Assembly: GCF_002954385.1 (NCBI RefSeq)
Contig: NZ_MQVY01000001.1
Coordinates: forward strand, 906,892 to 970,891
DNA from: Tenacibaculum sp. SG-28
GTDB lineage: Bacteria > Bacteroidota > Bacteroidia > Flavobacteriales > Flavobacteriaceae
DNA: 64,000 nucleotides
Reading direction: 5' to 3'
The notes below the pieces were generated by a model. That model made no database searches. It saw nothing but the letters and a program-made list of their open reading frames with translations, and was not told the origin of the DNA. The position numbers and the translations under genes are program-made. How positions within the stretch are numbered: position 1 is the first letter of the stretch; the number at the start of each line of letters is the position of its first letter. This document shows, one piece after another, positions 1 through 10,605 of this stretch.

Positions 1-1168
1 ACGACCTATTCCCATTACCTCCCCTACTGCTTTCATTTGAAGTCCTAAAGTTCTATCTGACCCTTCAAACTTATCGAAATTCCAGCGTGGAATTTTCACT
101 ATTACATAATCTAAAGTTGGCTCAAATAAAGCAGATGTAGATTTTGTTATCTGGTTATCCAATTCATCTAAGGTATATCCTACCGCTAACTTGGCAGCAA
201 TCTTCGCAATCGGATACCCTGTAGCTTTAGATGCTAATGCAGATGATCGCGATACCCTTGGATTAATTTCAATAGCTATGATATCTTCGTTTTCGTCTGG
301 AGAAACAGCAAACTGCACATTACAACCTCCTGCAAATTCACCAATAGAACGCATCATTTTGATTGCCATATCACGCATTTTCTGATAGGTCTTGTCCGAT
401 AAGGTCATGGCAGGTGCTACAGTGATAGAATCCCCTGTATGAATTCCCATCGTCCATATTTTCAATCGAACAAATAATAACCACATTATCGTTATCATCA
501 CGTAATAGTTCTAATTCAAACTCCTTCCAACCCATCATGGCTTTGTCTATCATAACCTCATGGATAGGAGAAATTTCCAAACCGCGAGTTAACGATTTTT
601 CAAATTCCTCTTCATCATACACAATAGAAGCTCCTGCGCCTCCTAAAGTAAAAGAAGCCCTAATACATAACGGGAAGCCATATTCTTGTGCTATCTCTTT
701 TCCTTTTAGATACGAGGTAGCAGTTGCTTGCGGAGCCATTGGTACACCAATTTCCAGCATCAACTCTCTAAATTTTTCACGATCTTCTGTGATATTGATA
801 GCATTGATATCCACTCCAATAATTTCTACTCCGAAATCATTCCATATACCTTTTTCATCTGCTTCAATACAAAGGTTAAGAGCGGTTTGTCCTCCCATAG
901 TTGGCAGTACTGCATCAATTTGCGGGTGCTCTTTAAGAATTTGAATTATAGATTTGGTATTTAATGGTAAAAGATATACATGATCAGCCATTGAAGGGTC
1001 TGTCATGATGGTAGCAGGATTGGAATTAATTAATATTGTTTCAATTCCATCTTCGCGCAACGAACGAAGTGCTTGCGATCCAGAGTAATCAAATTCACAT
1101 GCTTGACCAATTACAATTGGTCCCGATCCGATAATTAAAATTGACTTTAGGTCTTGTCTTTTAGGCAT
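1..1168 (-). CDS. carB: Carbamoyl-phosphate synthase large subunit (3'-partial, frameshifted)
   Basis: Makes carbamoyl phosphate from bicarbonate, ammonia (from the CarA subunit) and two ATP, for pyrimidine and arginine synthesis in the cytoplasm. The N-terminus starts [20 protein letters not shown] and continues with the first pre-ATP-grasp and ATP-grasp fold ([21 protein letters not shown]). At about position 451 the frame breaks where the family reads Glu-Asn-Met-Asp-Pro-Met-Gly: two bases are missing, which would be two C of a Pro codon. After the break the CarB sequence resumes in another frame ([20 protein letters not shown]) and runs off the window at base 1 with GEVMGIGR. Full-length CarB is about 950 aa, so most of the gene lies outside. 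Probably intact in the organism. The 5' neighbour rpmH is separated by a strong terminator, so carB needs its own promoter. Confidence 0.93.
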
Positions 1169-1216
1169 TACTTAATGTTGTATAGTTGTGTATAAAAATA
1201 AAAATTGTTTGCGTAT

Positions 1217-1249
1217 AAAAAAAGGTGTTACTAAAAAAAAGTAACACCT
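1217..1249 (-). terminator. Rho-independent terminator after rpmH
   Basis: A perfect 9-bp inverted repeat (1223-1231 with 1241-1249) is followed on the minus strand by seven T. It lies just downstream of the rpmH stop and ahead of carB. Confidence 0.85.
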
Positions 1250-1271
1250 CTATATTAATGATAATATACCA

Positions 1272-3265
<1,994 letters not shown>

Positions 3266-3270
3266 AAGAA

Positions 3271-3305
3271 AATCCTGTGAAATTAGTCGCAGGATTTATT
3301 TTTAA
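3271..3305 (+). terminator. Terminator after pyrG
   Basis: A 10-bp stem (3271-3280 with 3287-3296, one G-U pair) is followed by a T-rich stretch, six bases after the pyrG stop. Confidence 0.7.
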
Positions 3306-3454
3306 AAAAAGTGGAACAACATTTGAGCTATTTACTGCAACAAAACAAATAAAGGTAAACACTGCCTAAATAGACGTGGTTTTACTAAATTTGTCGGTTT
3401 TTAAAGCTATTAAAAACCCATTTACTGACAAGTTGACAATTATAAAATAAAGCA

Positions 3455-5341
3455 ATGGAACAAAAAAAATTCGATTTTAATTCCTTTATTGGAATGATTT
3501 TACTGGGAGCACTTTTACTATGGTACATGAATACCCAAAAACCAGAAATAACAGAATCCTCAGTTGAAGAAATAAAGACAGAACAAGCTAAAGAATCCGA
3601 TAATTCTGCAGCACAACACGAGGAGATAAGTTACGGCAATGATTCCATTCAAAAAGAGTTACTTCAAAACAAATTAGGTGCATTTTCTTACAGTGCAATG
3701 GTCGCAAAAGAGGGAAACAGCGTTTTAGAAAATGATGTTGTAAAAATTACCATAAGCAATAAAGGAGGACAAATTACGGAAGCTTTATTGAAAAACTTTA
3801 AAACCTACGATTCCCTCCCTTTATACTTAATTAAGGATAAAAATGCCTCCTTTAATATCAACTTTGGGACAACGGATAATAGAATTTTAAACACCAAAGA
3901 TTTACTTTTCGAGCCAACTTTAACCACAACCGGTGATACCGAAGTATTATCGTTAAAATTGAAAGTTGCCAAGGATAAGTTTTTAGAGTATCGTTACGAA
4001 ATTAAAAAAGACGACTATAGAATTAATTTTGCAGTTCGTTCACAAGGCCTAAGTGCTGTGATTAATGCTTCGCAGCAAATTAATTTAAACTGGAACCTGA
4101 AAGCATATCGCCATGAAAAGAGTATGAAAACAGAAAACACCATGTACTCTTGGTATTATTATAAAGCGGATGATGAAGTAGACTATTTAAGACCTGGAAA
4201 TTCTGAGGTTTTAAATGATGTTAATTGGGTTTCTTACAAACAACATTTTTTCTCTACGGCTTTAGTGAGTGATACAGCTTTTAACAGCGCAACACTTACC
4301 TCTACAGATTTGGGAGAAAATGAAGAGAATAGCACAGGAGTATTCACTAAAGAATACGACTTAAAAACACCACTTGCCTTACGTAATGGAGAATTGAATT
4401 ACAATATGCAATGGTTTTATGGGCCAACAGATTATAACTTACTCAAAACCTACGAAGGTACCGGTCTTGATGAAACAGCAGACTTAGGTTGGGGTATTTT
4501 TGGAACCCTAAATCGTTATGTTTTTTATCCGGTTTTTAACATGCTGAAAGGCTTTATTGGAAACTATGGTTTAATAATTATTTTAATGACCATAGTAGTT
4601 CGTATTATCATGTCGCCTGTATTGTACAAATCCTATTTATCTAGTGCAAAAATGAAAGTTATTCGTCCTGAAATGGAGGAAATAAACAAAAGACTTCCTG
4701 GCAAGGAAAATGCGATGAAACGCCAGCAAGAAATCATGGCAGTGCAGCGAAAAGCTGGTGTTAGTATGATGTCGGGATGTGTTCCTGCGCTTCTTCAAAT
4801 GCCCGTTTTCTTTGCTTTGTTCAAATTCTTTCCAACCAACATAGATTTTAGACAAAAAAGTTTTTTATGGGCGAATGATTTATCTTCATATGATACAATC
4901 TTTAAATTACCTTTTGAAATTCCTTTCTATGGCGACCATGTTAGTTTATTTCCAATTTTAGCCTCAATAGCGATTTTCTTTTACATGAGAATGAACCAAA
5001 GCCAACAAGCAAATATGCAGGCACCTGCACAAGAAGGAATGCCGGATATGGGAAAAATGATGAAATGGATGATTTACTTTTCTCCTATTATGATGTTATT
5101 CTTTTTTAACAACTATGCAAGTGGCTTAAGTTTGTATTATTTCATCTCTAATTTACTTACTATTGCGATAATGTTGGTTATAAAGAATTTTGTGATTGAC
5201 CAGGATAAAATCCATGCTCAAATTGAAGAAAACAAGAAAAAACCTGTTAAGAAGAGTAAGTTTCGTGAACGTCTTGATGCTGCAATGAAGCAGGCACAAG
5301 AACAACAAGCTTTACAACAAAAAGCTAAAAGCAAAAAGTAG
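3455..5341 (+). CDS. yidC: Membrane protein insertase YidC
   Basis: Inserts and folds inner-membrane proteins, alone or with SecYEG. 628 aa, normal for Gram-negative YidC. One N-terminal membrane segment (residues about 11-28, FIGMILLGALLLWYMNT) is followed by a large periplasmic beta domain (about 60-350). The conserved core has five membrane segments (about 360-580), including GNYGLIIILMTIVVRIIM and the LLQMPVFFALFKFFP helix. The C-terminal tail is highly basic and glutamine-rich, suitable for ribosome contact. It begins 190 bases after pyrG and ends at a strong terminator. I saw no full consensus promoter upstream. Confidence 0.97.
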   Translation: MEQKKFDFNSFIGMILLGALLLWYMNTQKPEITESSVEEIKTEQAKESDNSAAQHEEISYGNDSIQKELLQNKLGAFSYSAMVAKEGNSVLENDVVKITISNKGGQITEALLKNFKTYDSLPLYLIKDKNASFNINFGTTDNRILNTKDLLFEPTLTTTGDTEVLSLKLKVAKDKFLEYRYEIKKDDYRINFAVRSQGLSAVINASQQINLNWNLKAYRHEKSMKTENTMYSWYYYKADDEVDYLRPGNSEVLNDVNWVSYKQHFFSTALVSDTAFNSATLTSTDLGENEENSTGVFTKEYDLKTPLALRNGELNYNMQWFYGPTDYNLLKTYEGTGLDETADLGWGIFGTLNRYVFYPVFNMLKGFIGNYGLIIILMTIVVRIIMSPVLYKSYLSSAKMKVIRPEMEEINKRLPGKENAMKRQQEIMAVQRKAGVSMMSGCVPALLQMPVFFALFKFFPTNIDFRQKSFLWANDLSSYDTIFKLPFEIPFYGDHVSLFPILASIAIFFYMRMNQSQQANMQAPAQEGMPDMGKMMKWMIYFSPIMMLFFFNNYASGLSLYYFISNLLTIAIMLVIKNFVIDQDKIHAQIEENKKKPVKKSKFRERLDAAMKQAQEQQALQQKAKSKK

Positions 5342-5362
5342 TAGCTTACCAATTTATAAAGT

Positions 5363-5390
5363 AAAACCATCCCCTACGGATGGTTTTTTT
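5363..5390 (+). terminator. Terminator after yidC
   Basis: A perfect 10-bp stem (5363-5372 with 5378-5387) with a five-base loop runs into seven T, 22 bases after the yidC stop. Confidence 0.85.
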
Positions 5391-5785
5391 ATACCTAAAA
5401 TTAATCGCATGTCTAAATTAAAAGTATCCCCTCAAGAATCACAAGCCAATTATAATAAATACTGGATAGCAGGGTATGCGGAAGTATTGTGAAAAACAAA
5501 ACTAAAAACTACAAAAATCACCCAAGAAATTTACTCCTATTACAAAATTTAAGATCCGTGTATCTTTATGGATTTTAAAATAAAAAGGGTTGATTTTTTG
5601 TTACAAAAACTACCCTAGTAATCACGAAAATTAAAAACTTATTAAAGTTATCTAAAATACAAACCTCACTGCAATTCAGTACTACATATAGGTTACAAAA
5701 CACAAGTGCATTGCGTATTATTTGATGGAAGTTTCAATAAAAATAAAGTCTAAACAAAACACAATACACCAAATGTCTTATGCAT
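5391..5785. other. Gene-poor intergenic stretch
   Basis: About 400 bases of AT-rich sequence between the yidC terminator and the terminator of the facing FKBP gene. The only open frame noticed is a 27-codon plus-strand one (5409-5492, starting MSKLKVSPQESQ), too short and isolated to call. No repeat or RNA gene was recognised. Confidence 0.5.
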
Positions 5786-5819
5786 TAAAAAGAGCTATAA
5801 TATTTCTATTATAGCTCTT
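5785..5819 (-). terminator. Terminator after the FKBP lipoprotein gene
   Basis: A perfect 12-bp stem (5790-5801 with 5808-5819) is followed on the minus strand by a run of T, 30 bases past the stop at 5850. Confidence 0.8.
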
Positions 5820-5849
5820 ATAAATTATGCGTGGTAAATACTTTTGATA

Positions 5850-6727
5850 CTATCGTACTTTTCGATTTAAGTAATCAGGAAGATCCGGATTGTTTGGATC
5901 GTTTTTATCATTGGTCGGATCACCGTCACCATTGGCGTCTTCATCCCTTGTCGGGATACCGTCTCCATCATCATCAAAATCTCGATAATTCGCAAGACCA
6001 TCTTCATCGGTATCATCATTATACGGATCACCATCACCATCGGGATCTTCTAATATCCCAGGAACATTATCATTATCAAAATCAGTATCTGGTAAAATAT
6101 CCCATAAATTAATATAGAATAACAAATTTGAATTTGGACCTATTCGTCCGGAAGAATTATTTCTGTATGCCAAACCGGATGGAATGAAAATGAAACCTTC
6201 ACCGTAATTGATATACGAGATAGGATCGTTAGGAGCATCTACTAGCTCACCAGGTTTGAATTCAGGAAAACTATATCTCCAACCAGGAATAACGTTAGAC
6301 AATACAAGCCAAGAAGTATTCTCATCAAAAGTATTCCCTAAAGCGTTAGAAGATTCAATTATCTTTCCATTATACTTGGTAAAAACAGAGTCCATTACCG
6401 TAGGATTTCCTTTATCTAAATTTGGATTCGAATGCCCACCTGGTTTATAACATATACATATAATTTATAGTCTATATCGAATTGATTGACGTCTTTGGTT
6501 ATTAAATTAACATCGTTAAAAAGAGGAGTTTCCCCCGATAATAAAGAGTCAATAGTTTTCGTGGTAGAGTTATAATAATTATTCTTTAAAAATTTTACAA
6601 TAGAATCATTATCAATAATCGCTTGAGCCTCATGATCAAAATCAACAATCTCATCACCGCTATCTCCACACGAATAAATCAAAACACAGAAGGTTAGGAA
6701 ATAAAAAATGTATTTTAGTTTTTGCAT
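5850..6727 (-). CDS. FKBP-type peptidyl-prolyl isomerase lipoprotein with Asp-rich C-terminal repeats (frameshifted)
   Basis: An exported lipoprotein (lipobox LIYSC, Cys20) with an FKBP-like fold (residues about 60-215: DSVFTKYNGKIIESSNALG, GWRYSFPEFKPGE, GEGFIFIPSGLAYRNNSSG) expected to catalyse prolyl isomerisation on secreted proteins. It resembles the flavobacterial GldI/FKBP lipoproteins. The C-terminal 75 residues are thrombospondin-3-like calcium-binding repeats (DPDGDGDPYNDDTDEDG, DFDDDGDG). The reading frame breaks at about 6440, where adding one G restores a continuous protein (..NQGGHSNPNLDKGNPTVMDSV..) of 292 aa. I regard this as one gene with a sequencing error. It is transcribed divergently from the S4 gene at 6808. 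Confidence 0.8.
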
Positions 6728-6766
6728 TTAGTATGAATAATTTTAGGGCGCAATTTACCATTTTTA

Positions 6767-6774
6767 TACCTTTG
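6767..6774 (+). promoter_or_regulatory. -7 box for the S4-domain gene
   Basis: TACCTTTG matches TAnnTTTG, 33 bases before the ATG at 6808. The expected TTTG box 19 bases upstream is not well conserved. Confidence 0.5.
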
Positions 6775-6807
6775 TGAAAAATGATTAGGTAATTTTTAAC
6801 TATTTTA

Positions 6808-7176
6808 ATGAGAATTGACAAATATTTGTGGTGCATACGACTTTTTAAAACTCGAAGTATTGCTACAGAGGCCTGCAAAAAAGGGCATGTTAAAATTTCA
6901 GGCAATAACCTTAAACCCTCTAAAGAAATATTCGGAAACGAGGAAATAACCATAAGAAAAAATCAAATAAACTATAAAATTAAAGTCCTAGATATTCCAC
7001 CGAATAGAGTTGGTGCTAAATTAGTAGATTTATACCGAAAAGATGAAACACCTCGAGAAGAATTTGAAAAAACCGAACTACTAAAATACAGCAAAGACTA
7101 TTATCGAAAGAAAGGTTCGGGAAGACCAACCAAAAAAGACAGAAGAGATATTGATGACTACTATCAAGATAACTAA
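6808..7176 (+). CDS. S4-domain RNA-binding protein (Hsp15/HslR family)
   Basis: A 122-aa cytoplasmic protein starting MRIDKYLWCIRLFKTRSIAT, the classic S4 domain start of heat-shock protein 15. The domain continues KKGHVKISGNNLKPSKEI. The basic C-terminal tail (YYRKKGSGRPTKKDRRDIDDY) is also characteristic. In E. coli, HslR binds free 50S subunits carrying a nascent chain and recycles stalled subunits. That role is inferred by family. It is followed after 33 bases by the phosphoribosyltransferase gene, which has its own promoter element. Confidence 0.85.
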   Translation: MRIDKYLWCIRLFKTRSIATEACKKGHVKISGNNLKPSKEIFGNEEITIRKNQINYKIKVLDIPPNRVGAKLVDLYRKDETPREEFEKTELLKYSKDYYRKKGSGRPTKKDRRDIDDYYQDN

Positions 7177-7189
7177 TACTAGACTACCG

Positions 7190-7197
7190 TAAATTTG
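7190..7197 (+). promoter_or_regulatory. -7 box for the phosphoribosyltransferase gene
   Basis: TAAATTTG fits TAnnTTTG. It overlaps a possible TTG start at 7195, which argues that translation begins at the ATG at 7210 instead. Confidence 0.5.
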
Positions 7198-7209
7198 TAC
7201 CACTACAGC

Positions 7210-7716
7210 ATGAATACAGCAAACAACAATATAATTCTAAATAATAACGAGATTGAGCACAAAATTAGAAGAATTGCATATCAAATATTCGAATCTAATA
7301 ACGAAGAAAGAGAGATTGTAATTGCCGGAATAAGTAACAATGGATTTCTTTTTGCAAAAAAGATAGCCAATGTATTGGAAGAAATATCCCCCATTACAGT
7401 TGTTTTATGTGAGGTTTTCATTAATAAAAAGCGTCCTATCGAAGCGATAAAGACCTCTATTGATCAAGACCAATACAAGAACAAAGCACTAGTACTTGTA
7501 GACGATGTATTAAATTCAGGCACTACCCTAATCTATGCTGTTAAACATTTTTTAGAAGTCCCTCTGAAAAAATTTAAAACAGCAGTTTTGGTAAATAGAA
7601 ACCATAAAAAATATCCTGTGAAAGCCGATTTTAAAGGAATTTCACTTTCTACGTCTATAAAAGAACACGTCGCTGTAGAATTTAATAAAGACGAAATTAT
7701 AGCCTATTTAAATTAA
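7210..7716 (+). CDS. Phosphoribosyltransferase (PyrR-like)
   Basis: 168 aa with the PRPP-binding signature ALVLVDDVLNSGTTL and a core starting IRRIAYQIFESN...IVIAGISNNGFLFAKKIA, typical of PyrR/type I phosphoribosyltransferases. Probably handles uracil or a purine base, or acts as a nucleotide-sensing regulator. The exact substrate cannot be read from sequence. The start is placed at ATG 7210 because an upstream TTG lies inside the -7 box. The 3' end overlaps the convergent aroK gene by nine bases. Confidence 0.82.
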   Translation: MNTANNNIILNNNEIEHKIRRIAYQIFESNNEEREIVIAGISNNGFLFAKKIANVLEEISPITVVLCEVFINKKRPIEAIKTSIDQDQYKNKALVLVDDVLNSGTTLIYAVKHFLEVPLKKFKTAVLVNRNHKKYPVKADFKGISLSTSIKEHVAVEFNKDEIIAYLN

Positions 7717-8226
7717 TAAATCGGTAAGCTCTTTCGTGACCTCCTCTATTGATTTGCTATCGACATGTATCGTAAAATTCGCTTTTAAATAATATAAATT
7801 GCGCTCGAACAAATGTTTCGCAATAAACTCATGTAAATCCAAATTGTTTAGAGATGCTACTAGTGGCCTCTGCGCTTTTTCTTTGCTTAGCCTACTTACC
7901 AGAGTATTGATGTTAGCCTTCAAATAAATAGAACGTGTATTTTGTGTATTTAGAATAGCATCCATATTATTAGCATAACATGGAGTCCCACCTCCTAAGG
8001 ATAATAAAAAATCATCATCACTAGCCAATAATTCCTTTAAATACTTACTTTCTATTGTTCTAAAATAAACCTCTCCTTTATATTTAAATATATCTTTAAC
8101 CGTTTGTTTTTCCTGTTTTTCTATGAACGTATCTAAATCAATAAAAGGATAATCAAGGACATTAGCGGCCATTTTCCCAATCGAAGATTTTCCGCAAGAC
8201 ATATACCCAAGTAAAATAATTTTCAT
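7708..8226 (-). CDS. aroK: Shikimate kinase
   Basis: Phosphorylates shikimate to shikimate-3-phosphate in the chorismate (aromatic amino acid) pathway. 172 aa. Walker A MSCGKSS at residues 9-15, shikimate-binding DLDTFIE (about 31-37), the FR...E of the lid-side helix (VYFRTIES), the GGGTP Walker B-like motif (about 79-83) and the adenine/lid segment RP in KAQRPLV. Two other genes of the same pathway, aroB and aroQ, occur elsewhere in this window but not in one operon. Tail-to-tail with the phosphoribosyltransferase gene. Confidence 0.95.
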   Translation of the reverse strand: MKIILLGYMSCGKSSIGKMAANVLDYPFIDLDTFIEKQEKQTVKDIFKYKGEVYFRTIESKYLKELLASDDDFLLSLGGGTPCYANNMDAILNTQNTRSIYLKANINTLVSRLSKEKAQRPLVASLNNLDLHEFIAKHLFERNLYYLKANFTIHVDSKSIEEVTKELTDLLI

Positions 8227-8281
8227 ATGACGATGACATTAAAGATTTACAAATATGACTAAAAAAAATCAAAAAAAATAG

Positions 8282-8311
8282 TTTGAGTTTTAAAAAACCA
8301 TTGTATATTTG
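8282..8311 (+). promoter_or_regulatory. Promoter of the tRNA-Lys gene
   Basis: TTTG at 8282-8285, 18 bases, then TATATTTG at 8304-8311, close to the phylum consensus (19-base spacing). The mature tRNA begins 24 bases later. Confidence 0.7.
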
Positions 8312-8334
8312 CAACCGCTTTTAAGCACGAAAAT

Positions 8335-8407
8335 GACCGGGTAGCTCAGTTGGTAGAGCATCTCCCTTTTAAGGAGAGGGTCCTGGGTTCGAGCCCCAGC
8401 CCGGTCA
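8335..8407 (+). tRNA. tRNA-Lys (TTT)
   Basis: A 73-base cloverleaf without an encoded CCA: acceptor GACCGGG pairs with CCCGGTC, D-arm AGCTCAGTTGGTAGAGC, anticodon loop CTTTTAA (anticodon TTT) in a TCTCC/GGAGA stem, T-arm GGTTCGAGCC. Confidence 0.97.
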
Positions 8408-8409
8408 CA

Positions 8410-8442
8410 AAAAGTTAAGCAAAAAATTCGCTTAACTTTTTT
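8410..8442 (+). terminator. Hairpin with T-run between tRNA-Lys and tRNA-Leu
   Basis: A perfect 11-bp stem (8410-8420 with 8430-8440) is followed by TT. It reads as a terminator, yet tRNA-Leu begins ten bases later with no obvious promoter of its own. Partial termination or RNA processing are the alternatives. Confidence 0.6.
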
Positions 8443-8449
8443 AATTTAA

Positions 8450-8532
8450 GCACGTATGGCGGAATTGGTAGACGCGCAGGCTTGAGGGGCTTGTTCACAA
8501 CGTGAGTGCAGGTTCGACTCCTGTTACGTGCA
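8450..8532 (+). tRNA. tRNA-Leu (GAG), integration target
   Basis: An 83-base class II tRNA: acceptor GCACGTA pairs with TACGTGC, D-arm GCGGAATTGGTAGACGC, anticodon loop TTGAGGG (anticodon GAG) in a CAGGC/GCTTG stem, a long variable arm and T-arm GGTTCGACTCC. The last 16 bases form part of the left attachment site of the element that follows, so the gene stays intact after integration. Confidence 0.96.
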
Positions 8533-8544
8533 CTTTCTTCACTT
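8517..8544 (+). repeat. attL: 28-bp direct repeat at the 3' end of tRNA-Leu
   Basis: An exact 28-base copy of 17556-17583. It covers the T-arm/acceptor end of tRNA-Leu and 12 bases beyond. Flanking bases differ on both sides, so the repeat is exactly bounded. A tyrosine integrase gene lies just inside. Confidence 0.9.
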
Positions 8545-8652
8545 TTTTAAATCAAACAAATTTTCGGAAAACAAGCAAAAACCTAGTAAAAACAAGGGTT
8601 TAGAGAATTTATACCCTTTTTTAAAAAAAATTAATTTGCTTTTAAATACGGT

Positions 8653-8677
8653 AAAAGTGGCAACTGTGGTGGCAACT
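8653..8677 (+). repeat. 25-bp island-end repeat, left copy
   Basis: Identical to 17485-17509 and in the same orientation. It contains two GTGGCAACT nonamers separated by GTG. It ends three bases before the -7 box of the integrase promoter, so a bound protein there would affect integrase expression. Candidate integrase arm-type or excisionase site. Confidence 0.75.
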
Positions 8678-8680
8678 GGC

Positions 8681-8688
8681 TATATTTG
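8681..8688 (+). promoter_or_regulatory. -7 box of the integrase gene
   Basis: TATATTTG matches TAnnTTTG, 27 bases before the integrase ATG at 8715. No TTTG sits 19 bases upstream. That region is taken by the 25-bp repeat. Confidence 0.6.
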
Positions 8689-8714
8689 TATTATGGCATT
8701 ATGAAACTTTTTAC

Positions 8715-10024
8715 ATGTATTTTGATTTAAAAGAACCAAATTCGACACAGGAGACATTGATCGTACTACGATATTATATTTCCAAAAATGAGGGTAGATT
8801 TGTTTTTTCAACTGGCTTAACTATCCATCCCCAAGAATGGGATAAAAAAACTAAATTACCCATACAAAAAAGAGGTCGTTCAGACCTTGGTTCTATCAAT
8901 AGAAAGCTTCAAGAATTTATCGTCTTCTTAGACAAAACAGTTGATAATTTCGACTTAAATAAAATACCTATTACAAAAGCAAATCTAAAAGAACGGTTTG
9001 CAAGTGAATTTAACAAAACCAATGAAAAGAAAACGTTTAGTTATTTTACTGACTTTGTAGCTGATTTTGTAGAAAAAGCCCCAAACCTAGTAAACCGAAA
9101 AACTAAAAGAAAGCACAGTAAAGTTCAATTGAAACATTACAAAACTTCCCTTAACATTCTATTGAAATATGAAAGCTTCTGCAATAAACGAATAAAAATT
9201 AATGAGTTTGACCTAAAAACCTACGATTCATTGTGCGAATACCTCTTAAACGACCAAAAGTATTCTATTAATTCAAGTGGAGAAGTTATAAAAAATATTA
9301 AGGTGTTTTTATCTAAAGCAGAGGAATCAGGACTTACAATTAATCAAGATTATAAAAGTAATTACTTTACAACTTTAAAAGAGGAAAGTGTTTCTTTTGC
9401 ATTGAATGAAGAAGAAATTGAAAGCATTTTAAATTATGATTTTTCAAATAATAAAAGACTAGAAAACGCAAGGGATTTGTTCATTATAGGTTTATGGACT
9501 GGTTTAAGGGTTTCCGACTTCCTAACGCTTTCAAATATTAATGTTAAAGACGATTTTATAAAAGTTAAACCACAAAAAACAGTTACTACCTCTGGTATTT
9601 CTGTGGTTATACCTTTACACCATCATATTAAAGAGGTAATCAAAAAAAGAGGTATGCCCCACTCTATTTCAGATGTTAAATTCAATAAATACATAAAAGA
9701 GGTATGCAAAGAAATAGGTTTTAGCGAATTGATAAAAGGAGGATTAGTATTTGTCGATGAAAATACAGGAGATAGAAGAAAAAAAATAGGTATGTACCCA
9801 AAATACAAACTTGTAAGCTCTCATATTTGCCGACGTTCATTTGCTACCAATTTATATAAAATGAATTTTCCATCTTTATCAATAATGCAAATTACAGGAC
9901 ACACTACGGAAAAAGCTTTTTGAAATACATAAAAGTAACACCAACAGAACATGCCGAAAAACTTCTTGCTCATTGGAAAGAATACTATAAAGCTACAAAC
10001 GTAAGCAAGGACGTATCTAAATAG
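8715..10024 (+). CDS. Tyrosine recombinase / phage-type integrase (frameshifted near the end)
   Basis: Integrates and excises the island at tRNA-Leu. N-terminal arm-binding domain (TLIVLRYYISKNEGRFVFSTG, TIHPQEWD), SAM-like core-binding domain (about 110-210), catalytic domain with Arg265 (TGLRVSDF), His370-x-x-Arg373 (HICRRSF) and His396 (GHTTEK). The frame stops after residue 402 in a run of five T (9917-9921). Restoring one T gives LKYIKVTPTEHAEKLLAHW and a stop at 10022-10024, 436 aa in all, with catalytic Tyr405. As written the protein lacks the nucleophile. Because similar losses occur throughout the window, a sequencing error is more likely than inactivation. Confidence 0.87.
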
Positions 10025-10163
10025 AATTTAATTTTGCATTATGTATGCAAAGTATTTTTCTGTTTTGGTTAAGAGTTCTGGCGCACCAAATTTAAGCACC
10101 GATTAATTTATACGTTATCAAAATATTATAGCAATCGAGTATTTTATTTTGAAAATTAAAAGC

Positions 10164-10286
10164 ATGGGAGTAGCTCATACTTTTTATAAAGAATTAGCGA
10201 GACATCAAGAAAATTTAGACAGACTTACCAAAAAACTACCTCCAGAAGAATTAATACAAGAAATGTTAAAACTATCTTATAGTTAG
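10164..10286 (+). CDS. Small hypothetical protein (40 aa)
   Basis: ATG 10164 to TAG 10286 encodes MGVAHTFYKELARHQENLDR and 20 more residues, charged and probably helical (KLPPEELIQEMLKLSYS). It is the only plus-strand gene candidate after the integrase, and a terminator on the same strand follows about 100 bases later. No family recognised, and it could be non-coding. Confidence 0.35.
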   Translation: MGVAHTFYKELARHQENLDRLTKKLPPEELIQEMLKLSYS

Positions 10287-10605
10287 TTTATGAAATGTTA
10301 ATTGATAACGATTGTATTATTTATTTTTTTAATTTTAAATGTACTTACTATCAAACAAACATTTTGTTTCGTGATAAAATTGTTTAAAAGTCCTTTATTA
10401 TCCCCCAATAAAGGGCTTTTTTTATTCCTTATCACAACCAAATAAATAAAACAGTTAAAACACCCTTTTTAAAACTTTAGAGCCTTAAATCAATCGAATC
10501 AAAAATTTTAACACTTTCGTAAATTTATATTTGCTATTATTTTTTTTTACAAAATAGATATATTTTGTTCTCGAAGAGTTTTCCCAGTTATATCTATAAT
10601 ACCAC
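10287..10605. other. Intergenic stretch inside the island
   Basis: AT-rich sequence with a clear plus-strand terminator (10390-10423) and no convincing open frame. The terminator implies a transcript from the left, either integrase/small ORF or a small RNA. Confidence 0.5.
10390..10423 (+). terminator. Terminator in the island
   Basis: A 10-bp stem (10390-10399 with 10407-10416, one T-G pair) is followed by seven T. It closes the plus-strand transcript that contains the integrase. Confidence 0.8.

Noticed and set aside
5409..5492. 27-codon ORF MSKLKVSPQESQ in the yidC downstream region
   Set aside because: Too short, isolated, no promoter and no recognisable family.
5831..6112. Plus-strand ORF very rich in His and Asp
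   Set aside because: Mirror image of the Asp-rich repeats of the FKBP lipoprotein on the other strand.
10066..10090. Sequence ending GGCGCACCA that looks like a tRNA 3' end
   Set aside because: No T-arm consensus or matching acceptor strand, so not a tRNA or a second att site.
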